Shown: piece by piece, positions 1 to 9,829 of the stretch | How positions within the stretch are numbered: position 1 is the stretch's first letter | Layout of the letters: every line of letters starts with the position of its first letter | Made by a program: the position numbers and the translations under genes | The notes under the pieces: generated by a model | Databases searched by the model: none | Told to the model about the DNA's origin: nothing | The model's input: the letters and a program-made list of their open reading frames with translations, nothing else | NCBI RefSeq assembly: GCF_021228795.1 | Contig: NZ_CP089309.1 | Coordinates: forward strand, 744,001-808,000 | DNA from: Thiocapsa bogorovii | GTDB taxonomy: Bacteria > Pseudomonadota > Gammaproteobacteria > Chromatiales > Chromatiaceae | Direction of reading: 5' to 3' | DNA length: 64,000 bases

Positions 1-1185
1 GCAAGGAGCAATCAACGTAGGACATTTTGATTGTAATCCTCCCGCCGGGTCATTCGGGAAGCGCTGGGGAAGCTTCGACCACAAAGCCTTCACGTTGGCC
101 CAATACGGGTCTCTAGGCGTCCAGGTAGCGAAGTTTGTTTTCAGCGTATCCTTATGCAGGCCGAAAAGATCCTCGATTGGGACAGGCTCGCCGGCAGTTG
201 GACCCTTCTCCCAGCCAAGATAATTCCTTGTCTGAATCGAATACATTAAAGGGACAAGACCGCGCAGACGGATCGCCATATCATACGTACCGGTTACGGT
301 CTGTCCGTATTCCCATGCCGTCGGAATCGTGTCCGGCCCACCGTGACCATTACCTGATTGACGAGCGGAATTCTCGAACGCCGGTAACCAGCTCTCAGGG
401 GAGTTGGCATAAGATAGCGTTGGGGTCTCTTTGAAAACCGAACGGAGATATGGCCCAAGCGAAGCAACGTAGTCTCTTGTCGCCGCTTGCTTCTGAGACC
501 AGTCCAACATATCCGGCGGAGGAGAAACGGCAGACTCGTTGATATTGATGAGCGCAATTGCGGGGTGTGCGTCAACGGCCGCGGCCAAAGCTGTAATTAG
601 CGCCGTGTATCGCTCTTGGACTTTTGGATGCCAGGAATTCATCATCCAACCCCCAGAATTAGACCCGCCAATCTGAAAATGACCGCCGTCATATTCAGCC
701 GTCTCCATGTAGGGTGGGACAACTTTCTGCCCTGGAACAAAAGTTTTATGCTGCAACTGAATAATTAACTTCTTACCGCGCGCATGAAGATAATCCGCAT
801 CTGCAAGGATCTTATCGAAACGATAAGATCCTTTTGTTGTTGGCTCCAGCTCACGCCAAACATATCGGACTTGAGAACCTCTTATAATTTGGTATGGCGC
901 ATAATCATTATAGGTTCTGACTAGCTGATCGGGCTCATCATCCATAAAATACTTTGAGCGGTTACCAATAAATACGTAATGCCCGGGATACCACTTGACA
1001 CCTTCCTCTGGGCGATTCGGAGGGCCTTCTCCTTCCTTCAGGAACCGCAGTTCGGTTGGTGCATCCAGCGACGCGAGCATTAGCGCGGAAGGCTGGTGCA
1101 GATCGAGCGGCCCTGCAGAGAGCGCGCCTGTTACGCAGAGTAGCGCGATGGACGCGCCGATAGCGACTCGATTCAAAGATTTCAT
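1..1185 (-). CDS. Exported glycoside hydrolase-like protein, 3' end beyond window
   Basis: The reading frame is open from an ATG at 1185 to base 1, so 395 codons are visible and the C-terminus is missing. GGAG lies 9 nt before the ATG. Residues 1-24 look like a Sec signal peptide with likely cleavage after ALSA. The body resembles a TIM-barrel glycoside hydrolase of clan GH-A: YVWRELEP near residue 108, a KKLIIQLQ strand near 138, and ININES with the Asn-Glu pair at 215-216 where clan GH-A enzymes carry the acid/base Glu. The exact family is not recognisable. Located beside exopolysaccharide genes, it may trim the secreted polymer; that role is inference. Its base composition is clearly more AT-rich than the rest of the window, which suggests separate acquisition. 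Confidence 0.7.
   Translation of the reverse strand, partial: MKSLNRVAIGASIALLCVTGALSAGPLDLHQPSALMLASLDAPTELRFLKEGEGPPNRPEEGVKWYPGHYVFIGNRSKYFMDDEPDQLVRTYNDYAPYQIIRGSQVRYVWRELEPTTKGSYRFDKILADADYLHARGKKLIIQLQHKTFVPGQKVVPPYMETAEYDGGHFQIGGSNSGGWMMNSWHPKVQERYTALITALAAAVDAHPAIALININESAVSPPPDMLDWSQKQAATRDYVASLGPYLRSVFKETPTLSYANSPESWLPAFENSARQSGNGHGGPDTIPTAWEYGQTVTGTYDMAIRLRGLVPLMYSIQTRNYLGWEKGPTAGEPVPIEDLFGLHKDTLKTNFATWTPRDPYWANVKALWSKLPQRFPNDPAGGLQSKCPTLIAPC
805..833. repeat. Perfect 13-bp inverted repeat inside the hydrolase gene
   Basis: AAGGATCTTATCG at 805-817 and its exact reverse complement at 821-833 are separated by AAA. On the plus strand T residues follow, so it looks like an intrinsic terminator, yet it lies within coding sequence of the minus-strand gene. 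No function is assigned. Confidence 0.6.
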
Positions 1186-2131
1186 CGTATGGAACTCCAA
1201 TAGTATTCAGCGCCGCGAAGGACGCGCAAGCACGCCGGTCCCCAAGAGCTGATCGATAGCCGAACCTAGAAAGAATGACAAGTCTCGCAAATCCTTAGCT
1301 TACTGTGGCTGTTGTCTTGAGTCCCGACTTGGCTCTCACGGCCGTCTAATGTTGGATAGCTGCTCGCAGCCCTGGCGTAGGCCTGTCAACGAGCGTCCCG
1401 AGACTTAGTGGAATCGTCCGCTCTGCACTGTGAGCCACCAAGACCGCTACCCTCTCTTCGGTAGGCAAAGGGTGACACTTTTGAAAGGGACCGGCTGTGT
1501 CGACCCTCACAGATTGCGAAAGGACGACACGCAAAGAACCGATGCCCTTCCCGTGCCCAGGCGATCTAGGCAGGACGTGTTCCTAACGTCGGCATATTTC
1601 TTGCTTTAACGTCGAAGGGGAAAAGCCCAGAGCAATTGACCAGTTCCAGCTCAGTGTTCGGTGGACTTCGCTTTCACGGGTCCACCCCATCGGACGTTTT
1701 CTTCAGCGAGGTCCACTGGGAGCCCCGACCAGCGAGGGTAAAACTACTAAACCTCATGCAAAGTTGCCAGACAACCTGACTGCGACCTTCGAACGACGGC
1801 ACGATATCCCTCAAGCATCATATGATACCATTTGTAAGGACACTCGACGAAAAGACCCGTTCCGGCACGCGGTATCGAACCCTGTGAACGTTTTGCTGCC
1901 AGCCTTGTCGAGAAACCGGGTAATTGACTCCGTCACCTGCGCGTCTCGTAAACCTTTTCCGGCCACGTGGGTTGGTTGGCGGCTTCAAAACTGACCGGAC
2001 ACCGCCCGGCCAGATCCGCGCAGCGAAGTTCCTCAGGGAACAGCGAACCTACGACGTCGGTTCTATATACACTTCAATGACAGACTAAATGCAGGCTCAC
2101 AGCATGCGGGAACGATGATGGAGCACACCAG
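1186..2131. other. Intergenic region without recognised gene
   Basis: This 946-bp stretch separates the divergent hydrolase (minus) and GT4 (plus) genes. Short open frames occur on both strands but none has a recognisable motif or a convincing ribosome site. Promoters for both flanking genes presumably lie here; I could not pick a strong sigma-70 pair. Confidence 0.5.
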
Positions 2132-3256
2132 ATGACTCCCAAACGACGCGTCGCAGTCGTATTGCCTGAACACTGGTCTACATCCAAGGGTGGTGCCGAG
2201 TACCAAGCACACCAGATCTGCACTCGACTCGTCGAGACCGGGAACGCCGAGATCCATTATCTCGCCAAGGCTTTCGGGTCCTCGCCAAGCCAACACGAAT
2301 ACCGGTGCACCGAAGTAGGGAGTCGGCTCCCTTTGCGCGCAGCAAAAGGCACACTCCTCGATTCGCTTCGGCTTTGGTCGGCGCTGCGTCGGATCCGACC
2401 GGACGTGATCTACCAAAGGGTCGGTAGTGGTTACACGGGGGTATGCGGACTTTACGCGAGGTGGCATGGTTGCCGCTTCGTTTGGCACATCGCACATGAT
2501 TATGACGTCACTCCAGGGAGGTTCGCCGGCTCTGGTAACCGGCTCAATCTGGCGGCCCATAAATGGCTCTTGGAAAGAGGCATCCCAAGGGCAACGCACG
2601 TCATTGCGCAAACGGTCAGGCAGGCTGATTTATTAGGCGAACACTACCGGAGGCACGACGCAATCGTCATCCCGAACTCACATCCCCCCCCCGAGCCGAC
2701 AACCACTGCGGCCCCACGCACGAAGATCGTCTGGATCGCTAACCTTAAACCGATTAAACGACCGGAAGTGTTCATTCGACTCGCAGGTTTACTCTCCGCC
2801 CTAGAGGCTGTCGATTTGGTAATGGTCGGAAAACCATCGTGGAACCCGGGGTGGCAGTCCGCCTTAGAAAAGGCAATCGCTTCAACACCGAGGCTTTCCT
2901 ATCTTGGCGCGATCACGCAGGACGACGTGAATGCACTCCTTAAGGAGGCGTTGGTTCTCGTCAGTACCAGCGTCGCGGAGGGTTTTCCCAATACCTTCAT
3001 TCAAGCCTGGATGCGAGGCGTTCCGGTCGTCAGCTTCGGGGCCGACCCGGACGGGGTGTTGGAGAAACACGAGATCGGGTTCGTTGCTGATACTGAAGAC
3101 CACTTGGCGACGTTGGTTCGAAGGATTGTCGAGGATCCCGCCCTGCGAGAGCGTCTTGCCGCGAATGCTCGAACCTATGCGCTGGCAAACCATGGCCTCG
3201 CGAATTTTGACCAGCTGGTGAGTCTTTTGCTCGACGACCGCGACGCAAAGGCTTGA
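2132..3256 (+). CDS. GT4-family glycosyltransferase
   Basis: A 374-residue GT-B fold glycosyltransferase that would move a sugar from a nucleotide donor onto a lipid-linked or growing glycan at the cytoplasmic membrane face. The N-terminal half opens with the KGGAEYQAHQI acceptor-domain motif of this family. The C-terminal half has the donor-site segment AEGFPNTFIQAW near residue 285 followed by GVPVVSFG. The ATG at 2132 has GGAG 9 nt upstream. It is one of few plus-strand genes in the polysaccharide region and is followed by a sulfotransferase on the same strand, so the two may form a short transcript. The sugar specificity cannot be read from the sequence. Confidence 0.9.
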   Translation: MTPKRRVAVVLPEHWSTSKGGAEYQAHQICTRLVETGNAEIHYLAKAFGSSPSQHEYRCTEVGSRLPLRAAKGTLLDSLRLWSALRRIRPDVIYQRVGSGYTGVCGLYARWHGCRFVWHIAHDYDVTPGRFAGSGNRLNLAAHKWLLERGIPRATHVIAQTVRQADLLGEHYRRHDAIVIPNSHPPPEPTTTAAPRTKIVWIANLKPIKRPEVFIRLAGLLSALEAVDLVMVGKPSWNPGWQSALEKAIASTPRLSYLGAITQDDVNALLKEALVLVSTSVAEGFPNTFIQAWMRGVPVVSFGADPDGVLEKHEIGFVADTEDHLATLVRRIVEDPALRERLAANARTYALANHGLANFDQLVSLLLDDRDAKA

Positions 3257-3482
3257 CGAAACCGAGAGGCAAGAACAACCGATCGTATTGCCCGCCGGTA
3301 GCCCGCGGCAGCCTACGGCACAGGTGGCGTGCGCTGCGATTGTCCACCTTACCGCTCCAATCAGCGACGTGGCCGGGTTCCGGATCGAGACGCGCCAAGA
3401 CGTCCTAGAGACGTTCATTGGGGCTTTTAGCCAAGCCGTAGGAGACGGCGTACGACAGACAAAGTTGCGGAGCCCAAGGGAA

Positions 3483-4334
3483 ATGTTACCAACCTTCATG
3501 ATCATCGGCGCCCATAAGGCCGGTACCACATCGCTCGCGGAATGGCTCCGAAACCACCCGGAAGCATACATACCGGCACTAAAGGAGCCTCGGTTCTTTG
3601 CCTTCGATCCTGTTGATCCGGTCTTTATCGAGAAGCCACGGCATATCTTCTCGATCCGAACCATGTCCGAGTACGAGCAGCTCTTCAGCGATTCCGTGGG
3701 CCACAAAGCGGTCGGCGAGGCCAGCCCCCAGTACTTGACCTCCGCATATGCCTGCAATGCCATATTCAGCGCACTCCCCAGCTCCCAAATCGTCGTTAGC
3801 CTGCGGCATCCTGTCCTACGCGCCTATTCCCAATACTGGATGCGAGTGCGCCTCGGCAGGGAAGCCCGAACATTCGAGGATGCATTCTCAAGCTCGGAAG
3901 AATGGGTGATGACGAGTTTCTACTACGAAAACGTCAAACGGTACGTCGATCGGTTCGGCCGGTCACAGGTCCTCGCACTGGTCTTTGAGAAACTGATCGC
4001 CGATCCGCAATCAGAGCTAGTTCGGCTCTCAGATTATCTGGGGATCGATGTCGCGCTTGGGACAGCTGCGCTCCCTTCCGAGAATGTGGGGCGAATCTCC
4101 AGAATACCGGCACTCAATCGACTCAGCGATAATCGTCAACTTTCTCTTTTATCCCGAAAATTTGTACCCCGCTCAGTCGTTCGGGTTTTCCGATCGGTAA
4201 CCAGTAAATGGTCATCTCCGACACCTAAATTGCCGCCAGATCGGACAGCCGCCTTGACCGCTCGATTCCGTGAGGATATTCAACGAACCGAGGACCTCCT
4301 ACAGATGGACCTTTCCAGTCACTGGCTGCGCTGA
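3483..4334 (+). CDS. PAPS-dependent sulfotransferase-like protein
   Basis: This protein carries the 5'-phosphosulfate loop GAHKAGTTSL at residues 9-18 and the 3'-phosphate binding segment SLRHPVLRAYSQYW near 106, the two hallmarks of PAPS-using sulfotransferases. It would transfer a sulfate group to a hydroxyl, here probably on a sugar of the neighbouring exopolysaccharide. The frame is open to 3288, but I chose ATG 3483 because it places the loop near the N-terminus as in the family and has GGAG about 10 nt upstream. It follows the GT4 gene on the same strand. It is one of five sulfotransferases in the window. Confidence 0.85.
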   Translation: MLPTFMIIGAHKAGTTSLAEWLRNHPEAYIPALKEPRFFAFDPVDPVFIEKPRHIFSIRTMSEYEQLFSDSVGHKAVGEASPQYLTSAYACNAIFSALPSSQIVVSLRHPVLRAYSQYWMRVRLGREARTFEDAFSSSEEWVMTSFYYENVKRYVDRFGRSQVLALVFEKLIADPQSELVRLSDYLGIDVALGTAALPSENVGRISRIPALNRLSDNRQLSLLSRKFVPRSVVRVFRSVTSKWSSPTPKLPPDRTAALTARFREDIQRTEDLLQMDLSSHWLR

Positions 4335-4379
4335 ACAGATTCCGAATCATCAGAGGGCGCAACAAAAACGAGACGACGC

Positions 4380-5693
4380 TCACACGCCCTTTAAACGACT
4401 TCGTGCGCGTTTTACAGTCTCCACTAGGACGCGTGGGTGACCTAACTGGGTTGCCAGATCTCGTAATCCGCGGAAGATCAAATGCCGTTTCGTTACGCGC
4501 ACGTCTCTCAATGATGCCTTGATGATGGCTAGTCCCTCCGGAAAATTGCCGCGAAACATTGCACGTAGAGCCTCATTGACCCATTGCTTCGCCAGCCACA
4601 AGGATATCGTGTCGTCAGTCAGATAGCATTCGGGGATTCCCATATCATCGAAGTACCGCTTAACCCCGTCCGGTCGCTGCCAACCCTTCACAGGCTTCTG
4701 CCCGCCCGTTTCTAAGACACGCGATTGATCCTGAACTCCGTCGTTCGAGATACTCTTCCCACGCACACGATAATGGCAAACCAGACTTGGCACTTGAATG
4801 ATACCCGTAAGTTGCCCCTCGTACAGCTCGGCGCTCCGCTTGAACAAATGCGCATAGAAACTGGAATCTTGACCGCGATAATGATACGGAATGAAAGGTA
4901 CCCCTTTCCGCACCATAAGCGTCTGGAAATGCAGCACCCCGTGGTTACCGAGCGCGAGATTTTTCCAAGTCAAGGAACGACTCGCCTTCCAGGCGTAGCC
5001 GCCCGTTATTTTCTTGACCAGCTCTCCCGCTGGCTTCATCGCTGCGCCTGACTCTGAAATCCAATCATAATCCCCGTACGCTGCGAAAGCTCGAGGATGA
5101 TTTTCCAGGCTCGCCTTCAAAGCCCCGATCGCATTTGGATCTGCATAAAGATCGTCCCCATCCATGAACGTGATATAGCCAGCGTTCTTTGGAACAAGGT
5201 TATATAGTGCCACGTTTCTACTGACGCTCGGCCACCCCACATGAGGTATCTGCAACAGGCACGCCGACATCACGGATGAATGCGCGTTCAAATCCTCGAG
5301 GGCGATCGCATCGGTTCCGTCAGAAGAGCCGTCATCAACGATCAGGGATGTAATATTCGGATCCGTTTGCCTCCTTATTGACTCCAAGGTAGCGCGAACA
5401 AATCCCGCAATATTATATGTCGGTACAACGACCGCCACATTAGCTTCACCTGGCTCCTTAAGAAGATACTCAAAATGTTCCGTCGTGTAGAGAGCCAGCG
5501 AGACTTCCGAACAGCTCTGGAGCAGGCGCAAGAGCGTTTCGCGCCGGGGGGTATCCCGGATAGACTCCACGTCCGGGAGTAGCGATATAAGAGGCAGACC
5601 ATCGAAATTTCTGCAGAACAGATGCGGGTAACTACAGCCTGCTGGCGGCAAATCAAATGGCGAAAAAGCATCGTTGACGTCACCTATCAGCAT
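4380..5693 (-). CDS. GT2-family glycosyltransferase
   Basis: A 437-residue protein with a central GT-A domain: VAVVVPTYNIAGFVRATLES begins near residue 86, LIVDDGSSDGTDA follows, and ITFMDGDDLYAD near residue 175 supplies the metal-binding DxD-type motif. About 85 residues precede the catalytic domain and include no clear motif. It probably adds one sugar of the exopolysaccharide repeat on the cytoplasmic side. It converges with the plus-strand sulfotransferase and lies downstream of other minus-strand glycan genes. Sugar donor unknown. Confidence 0.88.
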   Translation of the reverse strand: MLIGDVNDAFSPFDLPPAGCSYPHLFCRNFDGLPLISLLPDVESIRDTPRRETLLRLLQSCSEVSLALYTTEHFEYLLKEPGEANVAVVVPTYNIAGFVRATLESIRRQTDPNITSLIVDDGSSDGTDAIALEDLNAHSSVMSACLLQIPHVGWPSVSRNVALYNLVPKNAGYITFMDGDDLYADPNAIGALKASLENHPRAFAAYGDYDWISESGAAMKPAGELVKKITGGYAWKASRSLTWKNLALGNHGVLHFQTLMVRKGVPFIPYHYRGQDSSFYAHLFKRSAELYEGQLTGIIQVPSLVCHYRVRGKSISNDGVQDQSRVLETGGQKPVKGWQRPDGVKRYFDDMGIPECYLTDDTISLWLAKQWVNEALRAMFRGNFPEGLAIIKASLRDVRVTKRHLIFRGLRDLATQLGHPRVLVETVKRARSRLKGV

Positions 5694-6000
5694 GTTCCAT
5701 GGCTCCCAATTATCTGTTGGACCATCGTGGCGTCGGACTATTCCGCCTGCCTATGACTCACCGTGACCGCCGGTCGGAGTTCCCGCCCGCGCCTCGCTCG
5801 GATAACCGAGAACTATCTTCGTTCGTGTCTTCTGTCCCACCGTCACTTCGCGTAAGGGCATTCCCCGCCAGCCACAAACTGGAATGTCGAGTTACGTTTC
5901 GCGAACCCAACCTAAATCGATGGACTGAGTTCCAAATGACCCCTACCGGGCGTCGCAGCGATATGTTGGATTTGCCGTGCAGAGATCCATCTCCTACGCT
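5694..6000. other. Intergenic gap, nothing recognised
   Basis: About 307 bp between two minus-strand genes of the polysaccharide cluster. It must hold the ribosome site of the GT2 gene and may hold a promoter, but no strong motif, RNA or repeat is visible. Confidence 0.4.
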
Positions 6001-6885
6001 TTACTCGCCATAACCGTAGCGTGCTAGGTGTGAATCAAGTATCCGCTCAAGAATGGTCACTTGCTGTTGACTCAGATCCCTTCGATATGCCGAATGACGT
6101 GAGGACGAAAAGCGATAACCTTCGACAATCTTGAGGAACTGCGGGGTCATCGGTAAGTCGAGGAAATCCAGCACAAGCTGGAACGACGCACAGGGGTCGC
6201 TGGTGAAATCCTCGAAACGCAGAATGAGATACCGATCGGCAGGCAGGGCAGGTTCTGCTGCGCGCGCTGCGTCCATTAAGAGCTTCCAAGCGATCCCGGC
6301 CAACGCTACAAACGATCGCCCTTCACGCTCCCATTCACTTCGATACGTTGCCGACAGAGGTCCCCACAGCCAACTTTCCGGGCCAAGGTACCCATTCCAC
6401 CACGGCATTTGCAGCCAAGAGTTAGCGACCGCTCGGCCGTCACGAACGATATGGATAAACCTGGCATCCGGAAAGATCTCATTGAAGAACAGCAACCGCG
6501 GCCAACCGGTGTATTTGTGGAGAAAGAGCTCACGCCGTTGGGCGACCGCACGTTCGCTGAAGAACCTTTGGAATCGATCCCTCATCCAAGGGGTCACATC
6601 TTCCGCCACCAAGTCGCGACAGCTATTGACGTAGATGGGAGAGACCTCCCGGCCGATGATCCTGTACCCTTCAGAGGGTGCGAACCGCACTCCGCCCTTG
6701 CGTGTCGGTATCGCGATCGGCGCACGATACAGTAGATTGTTCCAACACCCCAGGCGGTTCAACCCGCCAAGATTGTCTTCGATATTCGACAGAAATCCGA
6801 ACGCGGGATGCCGCGCAAGGACCTCATGGACGACCGTGGAGCCACAACGCCCCGTACCCATCAGGAATGCGATCCTCAACTGCAC
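6001..6885 (-). CDS. Sulfotransferase family protein
   Basis: A 294-residue protein with the 5'-phosphosulfate loop GTGRCGSTVVHEVL at residues 10-23 and the 3'-phosphate segment IHIVRDGRAVANSW around residue 144. The RDGR motif is typical of the broad Sulfotransfer_3 group. It should use PAPS; the acceptor is probably a glycan in this locus, which is inference. It lies 161 bp downstream of a GT4 gene on the same strand and may share its transcript. Confidence 0.85.
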   Translation of the reverse strand: MQLRIAFLMGTGRCGSTVVHEVLARHPAFGFLSNIEDNLGGLNRLGCWNNLLYRAPIAIPTRKGGVRFAPSEGYRIIGREVSPIYVNSCRDLVAEDVTPWMRDRFQRFFSERAVAQRRELFLHKYTGWPRLLFFNEIFPDARFIHIVRDGRAVANSWLQMPWWNGYLGPESWLWGPLSATYRSEWEREGRSFVALAGIAWKLLMDAARAAEPALPADRYLILRFEDFTSDPCASFQLVLDFLDLPMTPQFLKIVEGYRFSSSRHSAYRRDLSQQQVTILERILDSHLARYGYGE

Positions 6886-7046
6886 CTCCCACTTAAGCTA
6901 TCCATAGAACGTCCAACCCCGGATTGCAGAAGGGATCTCACCTTGTCGAGCATCACCTACATGGCTCGCACCCTGCGACACTGCGTCTGCGGCAAACCGC
7001 GCTCATACGGAACGCAGCCTCTTGTCCGGGAGGCCAGTCGAGCCTC

Positions 7047-8315
7047 CTAGCCGATACTACCATCCGGGCGCGGAGCTCCCTCGGGGCATCCAAACAACTC
7101 AAGGTACTTTGCCTCGAGTAGGGGGGTCATTGCTTCATAGGACCGATGACGGCGGACATAATCCGGACCCAGTTGGCCCATACGCTCCGCATCAGCGGGC
7201 GATTTCAGCAGCGTCACAACCGCGTCTGCAAAGCGCCGAACGTCATAAGGAACAATAAGCCCGGCGCCGCTCTCGCGAACTACCTTGGATTGGTCAGGCT
7301 GATCGTTTGCGACAACGGGGCAACCCAAGGCTAGATACTCCATGACCTTCGTCGGCGACCCGGCGTCCAGCATGGGACTCGGCCGTAGCGGCGATAGTCC
7401 CAGCTTCGCGGCCTTGATCAGACTCCATGCCTTTTCCATCTGAACATGCCCCGTGAAATGCACGTAGTCCTGAACGCCTCGCGTCTCAATCACTCGTTCG
7501 ATGAACGACATATCGGATATCGACCCGTCTCCCACCAGAACCAACAATACGGTGGGGCATTCGACGCGTACGAAATCGAGGACTTCAACAAGAAAATCCA
7601 GACGCCTTGCCTTGACCAATGTCCCGACGTAGACGATTACCAGACGATCCTGAAGCCAAGCCTCGTCAGCAGGGGCGACCTCGGACCCTCCGATCTTCGA
7701 CCACTTAACCCCCATAGGAACCGGCGTCATCTTCGAACGTGCGACGCCCCTCTCGGCGAGGTCGTCCTCCATCCGATCACTCTGGACAAAGATATGGTGC
7801 GCGCGCGGTAGAATCACACGATATAGAACCTGCGCGGAGACGTACCCACGGATGAACAGCATAATGCGCTTTGCGAGAGAGAGTCCGAGAGTGTTATCCC
7901 GGGCTTTGAAGAGATCGGCCTCGACATATCGGAACGACATCCAAAACACAAAAGGCCGCCGTGCCAGCGCGCACCCGATGACGGCGATCAGGGCCCCGAG
8001 AATCTGATCTCGCACCTGCACGAAATCATAGGGGTTTTGCTTGATCAAGCCAATGAGGCTCAACGTGTGCCCTAGCCTACTCAGCGAATTTTCCCACCGC
8101 GCTCGTACTGATGAGCTTGGTTTCTTGGCACAGAGGAATACCCGTTCGTTCACCCCGACCTGCCGAACCCCACCGTCAGAGATTTCGGCGGGATGCATGT
8201 GCCAATCGATCCGGTGACCTCGGTCGGCGATGCCGGAAGAAAACAACTCCGTCAAATCGACACGATCGTTCGGAAACTCTTCGAATGTCGAATACAGAAA
8301 GTACAACTTTCTCAT
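7047..8315 (-). CDS. GT4-family glycosyltransferase
   Basis: A 422-residue GT-B glycosyltransferase beginning MRKLYFLYSTFEEFPNDR. A longer frame reaches 8648, but that extension overlaps the polymerase gene out of frame. ATG 8315 overlaps the stop of the upstream polymerase gene by 4 bp (ATGA), which implies translational coupling. The C-terminal domain has VYVGTLVKARRLDFLVEVL and the donor-binding stretch SPTKVMEYLALGCPVVAND. It is part of the exopolysaccharide operon; the sugar is unknown. Confidence 0.9.
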   Translation of the reverse strand: MRKLYFLYSTFEEFPNDRVDLTELFSSGIADRGHRIDWHMHPAEISDGGVRQVGVNERVFLCAKKPSSSVRARWENSLSRLGHTLSLIGLIKQNPYDFVQVRDQILGALIAVIGCALARRPFVFWMSFRYVEADLFKARDNTLGLSLAKRIMLFIRGYVSAQVLYRVILPRAHHIFVQSDRMEDDLAERGVARSKMTPVPMGVKWSKIGGSEVAPADEAWLQDRLVIVYVGTLVKARRLDFLVEVLDFVRVECPTVLLVLVGDGSISDMSFIERVIETRGVQDYVHFTGHVQMEKAWSLIKAAKLGLSPLRPSPMLDAGSPTKVMEYLALGCPVVANDQPDQSKVVRESGAGLIVPYDVRRFADAVVTLLKSPADAERMGQLGPDYVRRHRSYEAMTPLLEAKYLELFGCPEGAPRPDGSIG

Positions 8316-9817
8316 TCCGTTACCTTCGATCCTATTGTCGTCCTGTGTTGGAGCCAGAAGAGGAGGCCGAACGTACTCATCAGCAAGAACATCATATTCC
8401 CGGCATAGGGAACGTCGCTTCGATAGAGAACCGCGACACCGAACAGAGGAAAACTCGGAACAAGCGCTTGGGCCAGCGCCCGCTCGAAACCGCCGAACGT
8501 CTCGTTCGCCATCAAACGAGACGCCATCAGAGATGCAGACAGCAACAAGCCAAAGAAGGTCACCGCGCCAATCAAACCAACCTCCCACAGCAATAAGGCC
8601 AATCCCGTGCGATCGATGAACATAGGATCCTCCTGTTTCGCCACCCACCCTGTCGCTTGGCCGCCTGTTTTCGCGGACCCCAGACCATGCCCGAAAAGCA
8701 TCTCACCGAGTCCTGCATCGAAATTTTGGCGTGCCCAATAAACGACTGCCCCAGGACGGGTCAAATGTCCGGTGGATTCGTCGTGCTCGCTCTCCACCTG
8801 AAAACTATACGCGAACATGTGCGTCGCATCCTTGCCCCGATCATCCCAGTGGATCGCTTGATAAACGGCGAGTAGACCAGAAAGGGCGATCGCAACCACT
8901 CCGACGGTCAAAGCAAATGCGAGGGGCCGACGGTAAGCGTAATCTCTGAACAATACCAACGCCCCTAGCGGCACGTACAAAAAAACGATCTTCTCTTCCA
9001 TGAACACCAGCGGGAGCAGAACGATCATCAGCAACAAGCTCAGCCGCTTCGCGTTGATCAAAGATTGGCGCCAGGCCGACAAGAGCATCAGGGCGATCAA
9101 CACGAGAAATAGCGCGAGCACTGGAGCCAGCCCGCCCTGGCCAACGCCTCCTCCGAAGGTGCCGGTGACGGAATCGCCCGAGAACATGCCAGTGGCTGCT
9201 TTTTGCCGGCCGCCAACGACAAACCATTGGTACAGAACAAGCAACGGCTGCAGGAACGCGATGCCGAGCCAGCCGTAAAACCATGCCTTCAGAGAGGCCA
9301 AAGGAATCGGGTACACTGCGAGGAAGACCCAGACACCGCCGAAGAAAGCCCAAGTCTTTATCGACGCCAATAAGAGTCCGGGTGACGGTGGGTAAAAGGA
9401 CCAGGAAACGACCACCGTAAGCAAGAACACAGTCAACCAAAACAGGACCCATGTCGACGCTGAGCGCTGCTGAAAGCGGGCTTGACCTCCAGCGAGTACC
9501 GCGAGGGCCGGCAAATAAAGCAACGCGCCTAACCCGTAGGAAATCCACTGCACGCCCCCTACTCCTGCGATGAAGTATTTCGCGAGGCCGACCACGACGA
9601 GGGTCAGGATCGTCACGATCCAAAGTAGTGCAATCGGATGAAGGAACAGCACCGACGCAACAAGCGCACCCAAAGCCGCGGCACCGATCACAGGTGCAGA
9701 CATCTTCGCAACAAAGGGCTCAAGACCCAATGCCACGATGGCGCTTGTGGCCGCAATAGCGGCCAAGACGAACGTGACACCAACAAATTTCAGCGGGCTA
9801 TGCATCGGTTTGGCCAA
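8312..9817 (-). CDS. O-antigen ligase/Wzy-like polysaccharide polymerase
   Basis: A 501-residue polytopic inner-membrane protein with many hydrophobic segments from residue 8 to 480 and a large loop around residues 310-400 rich in charged residues. This is the layout of the O-antigen ligase/polymerase (Wzy_C) superfamily, which joins lipid-linked repeat units or ligates glycans on the periplasmic side. No flippase is visible in the window. It lies 12 bp after a sulfotransferase gene and overlaps the following GT4 start by 4 bp, so it belongs to one transcript with them. Assignment rests on topology and context rather than on a conserved motif. Confidence 0.75.
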   Translation of the reverse strand: MAKPMHSPLKFVGVTFVLAAIAATSAIVALGLEPFVAKMSAPVIGAAALGALVASVLFLHPIALLWIVTILTLVVVGLAKYFIAGVGGVQWISYGLGALLYLPALAVLAGGQARFQQRSASTWVLFWLTVFLLTVVVSWSFYPPSPGLLLASIKTWAFFGGVWVFLAVYPIPLASLKAWFYGWLGIAFLQPLLVLYQWFVVGGRQKAATGMFSGDSVTGTFGGGVGQGGLAPVLALFLVLIALMLLSAWRQSLINAKRLSLLLMIVLLPLVFMEEKIVFLYVPLGALVLFRDYAYRRPLAFALTVGVVAIALSGLLAVYQAIHWDDRGKDATHMFAYSFQVESEHDESTGHLTRPGAVVYWARQNFDAGLGEMLFGHGLGSAKTGGQATGWVAKQEDPMFIDRTGLALLLWEVGLIGAVTFFGLLLSASLMASRLMANETFGGFERALAQALVPSFPLFGVAVLYRSDVPYAGNMMFLLMSTFGLLFWLQHRTTIGSKVTE

Positions 9818-9829
9818 AGAACGCTTCAG

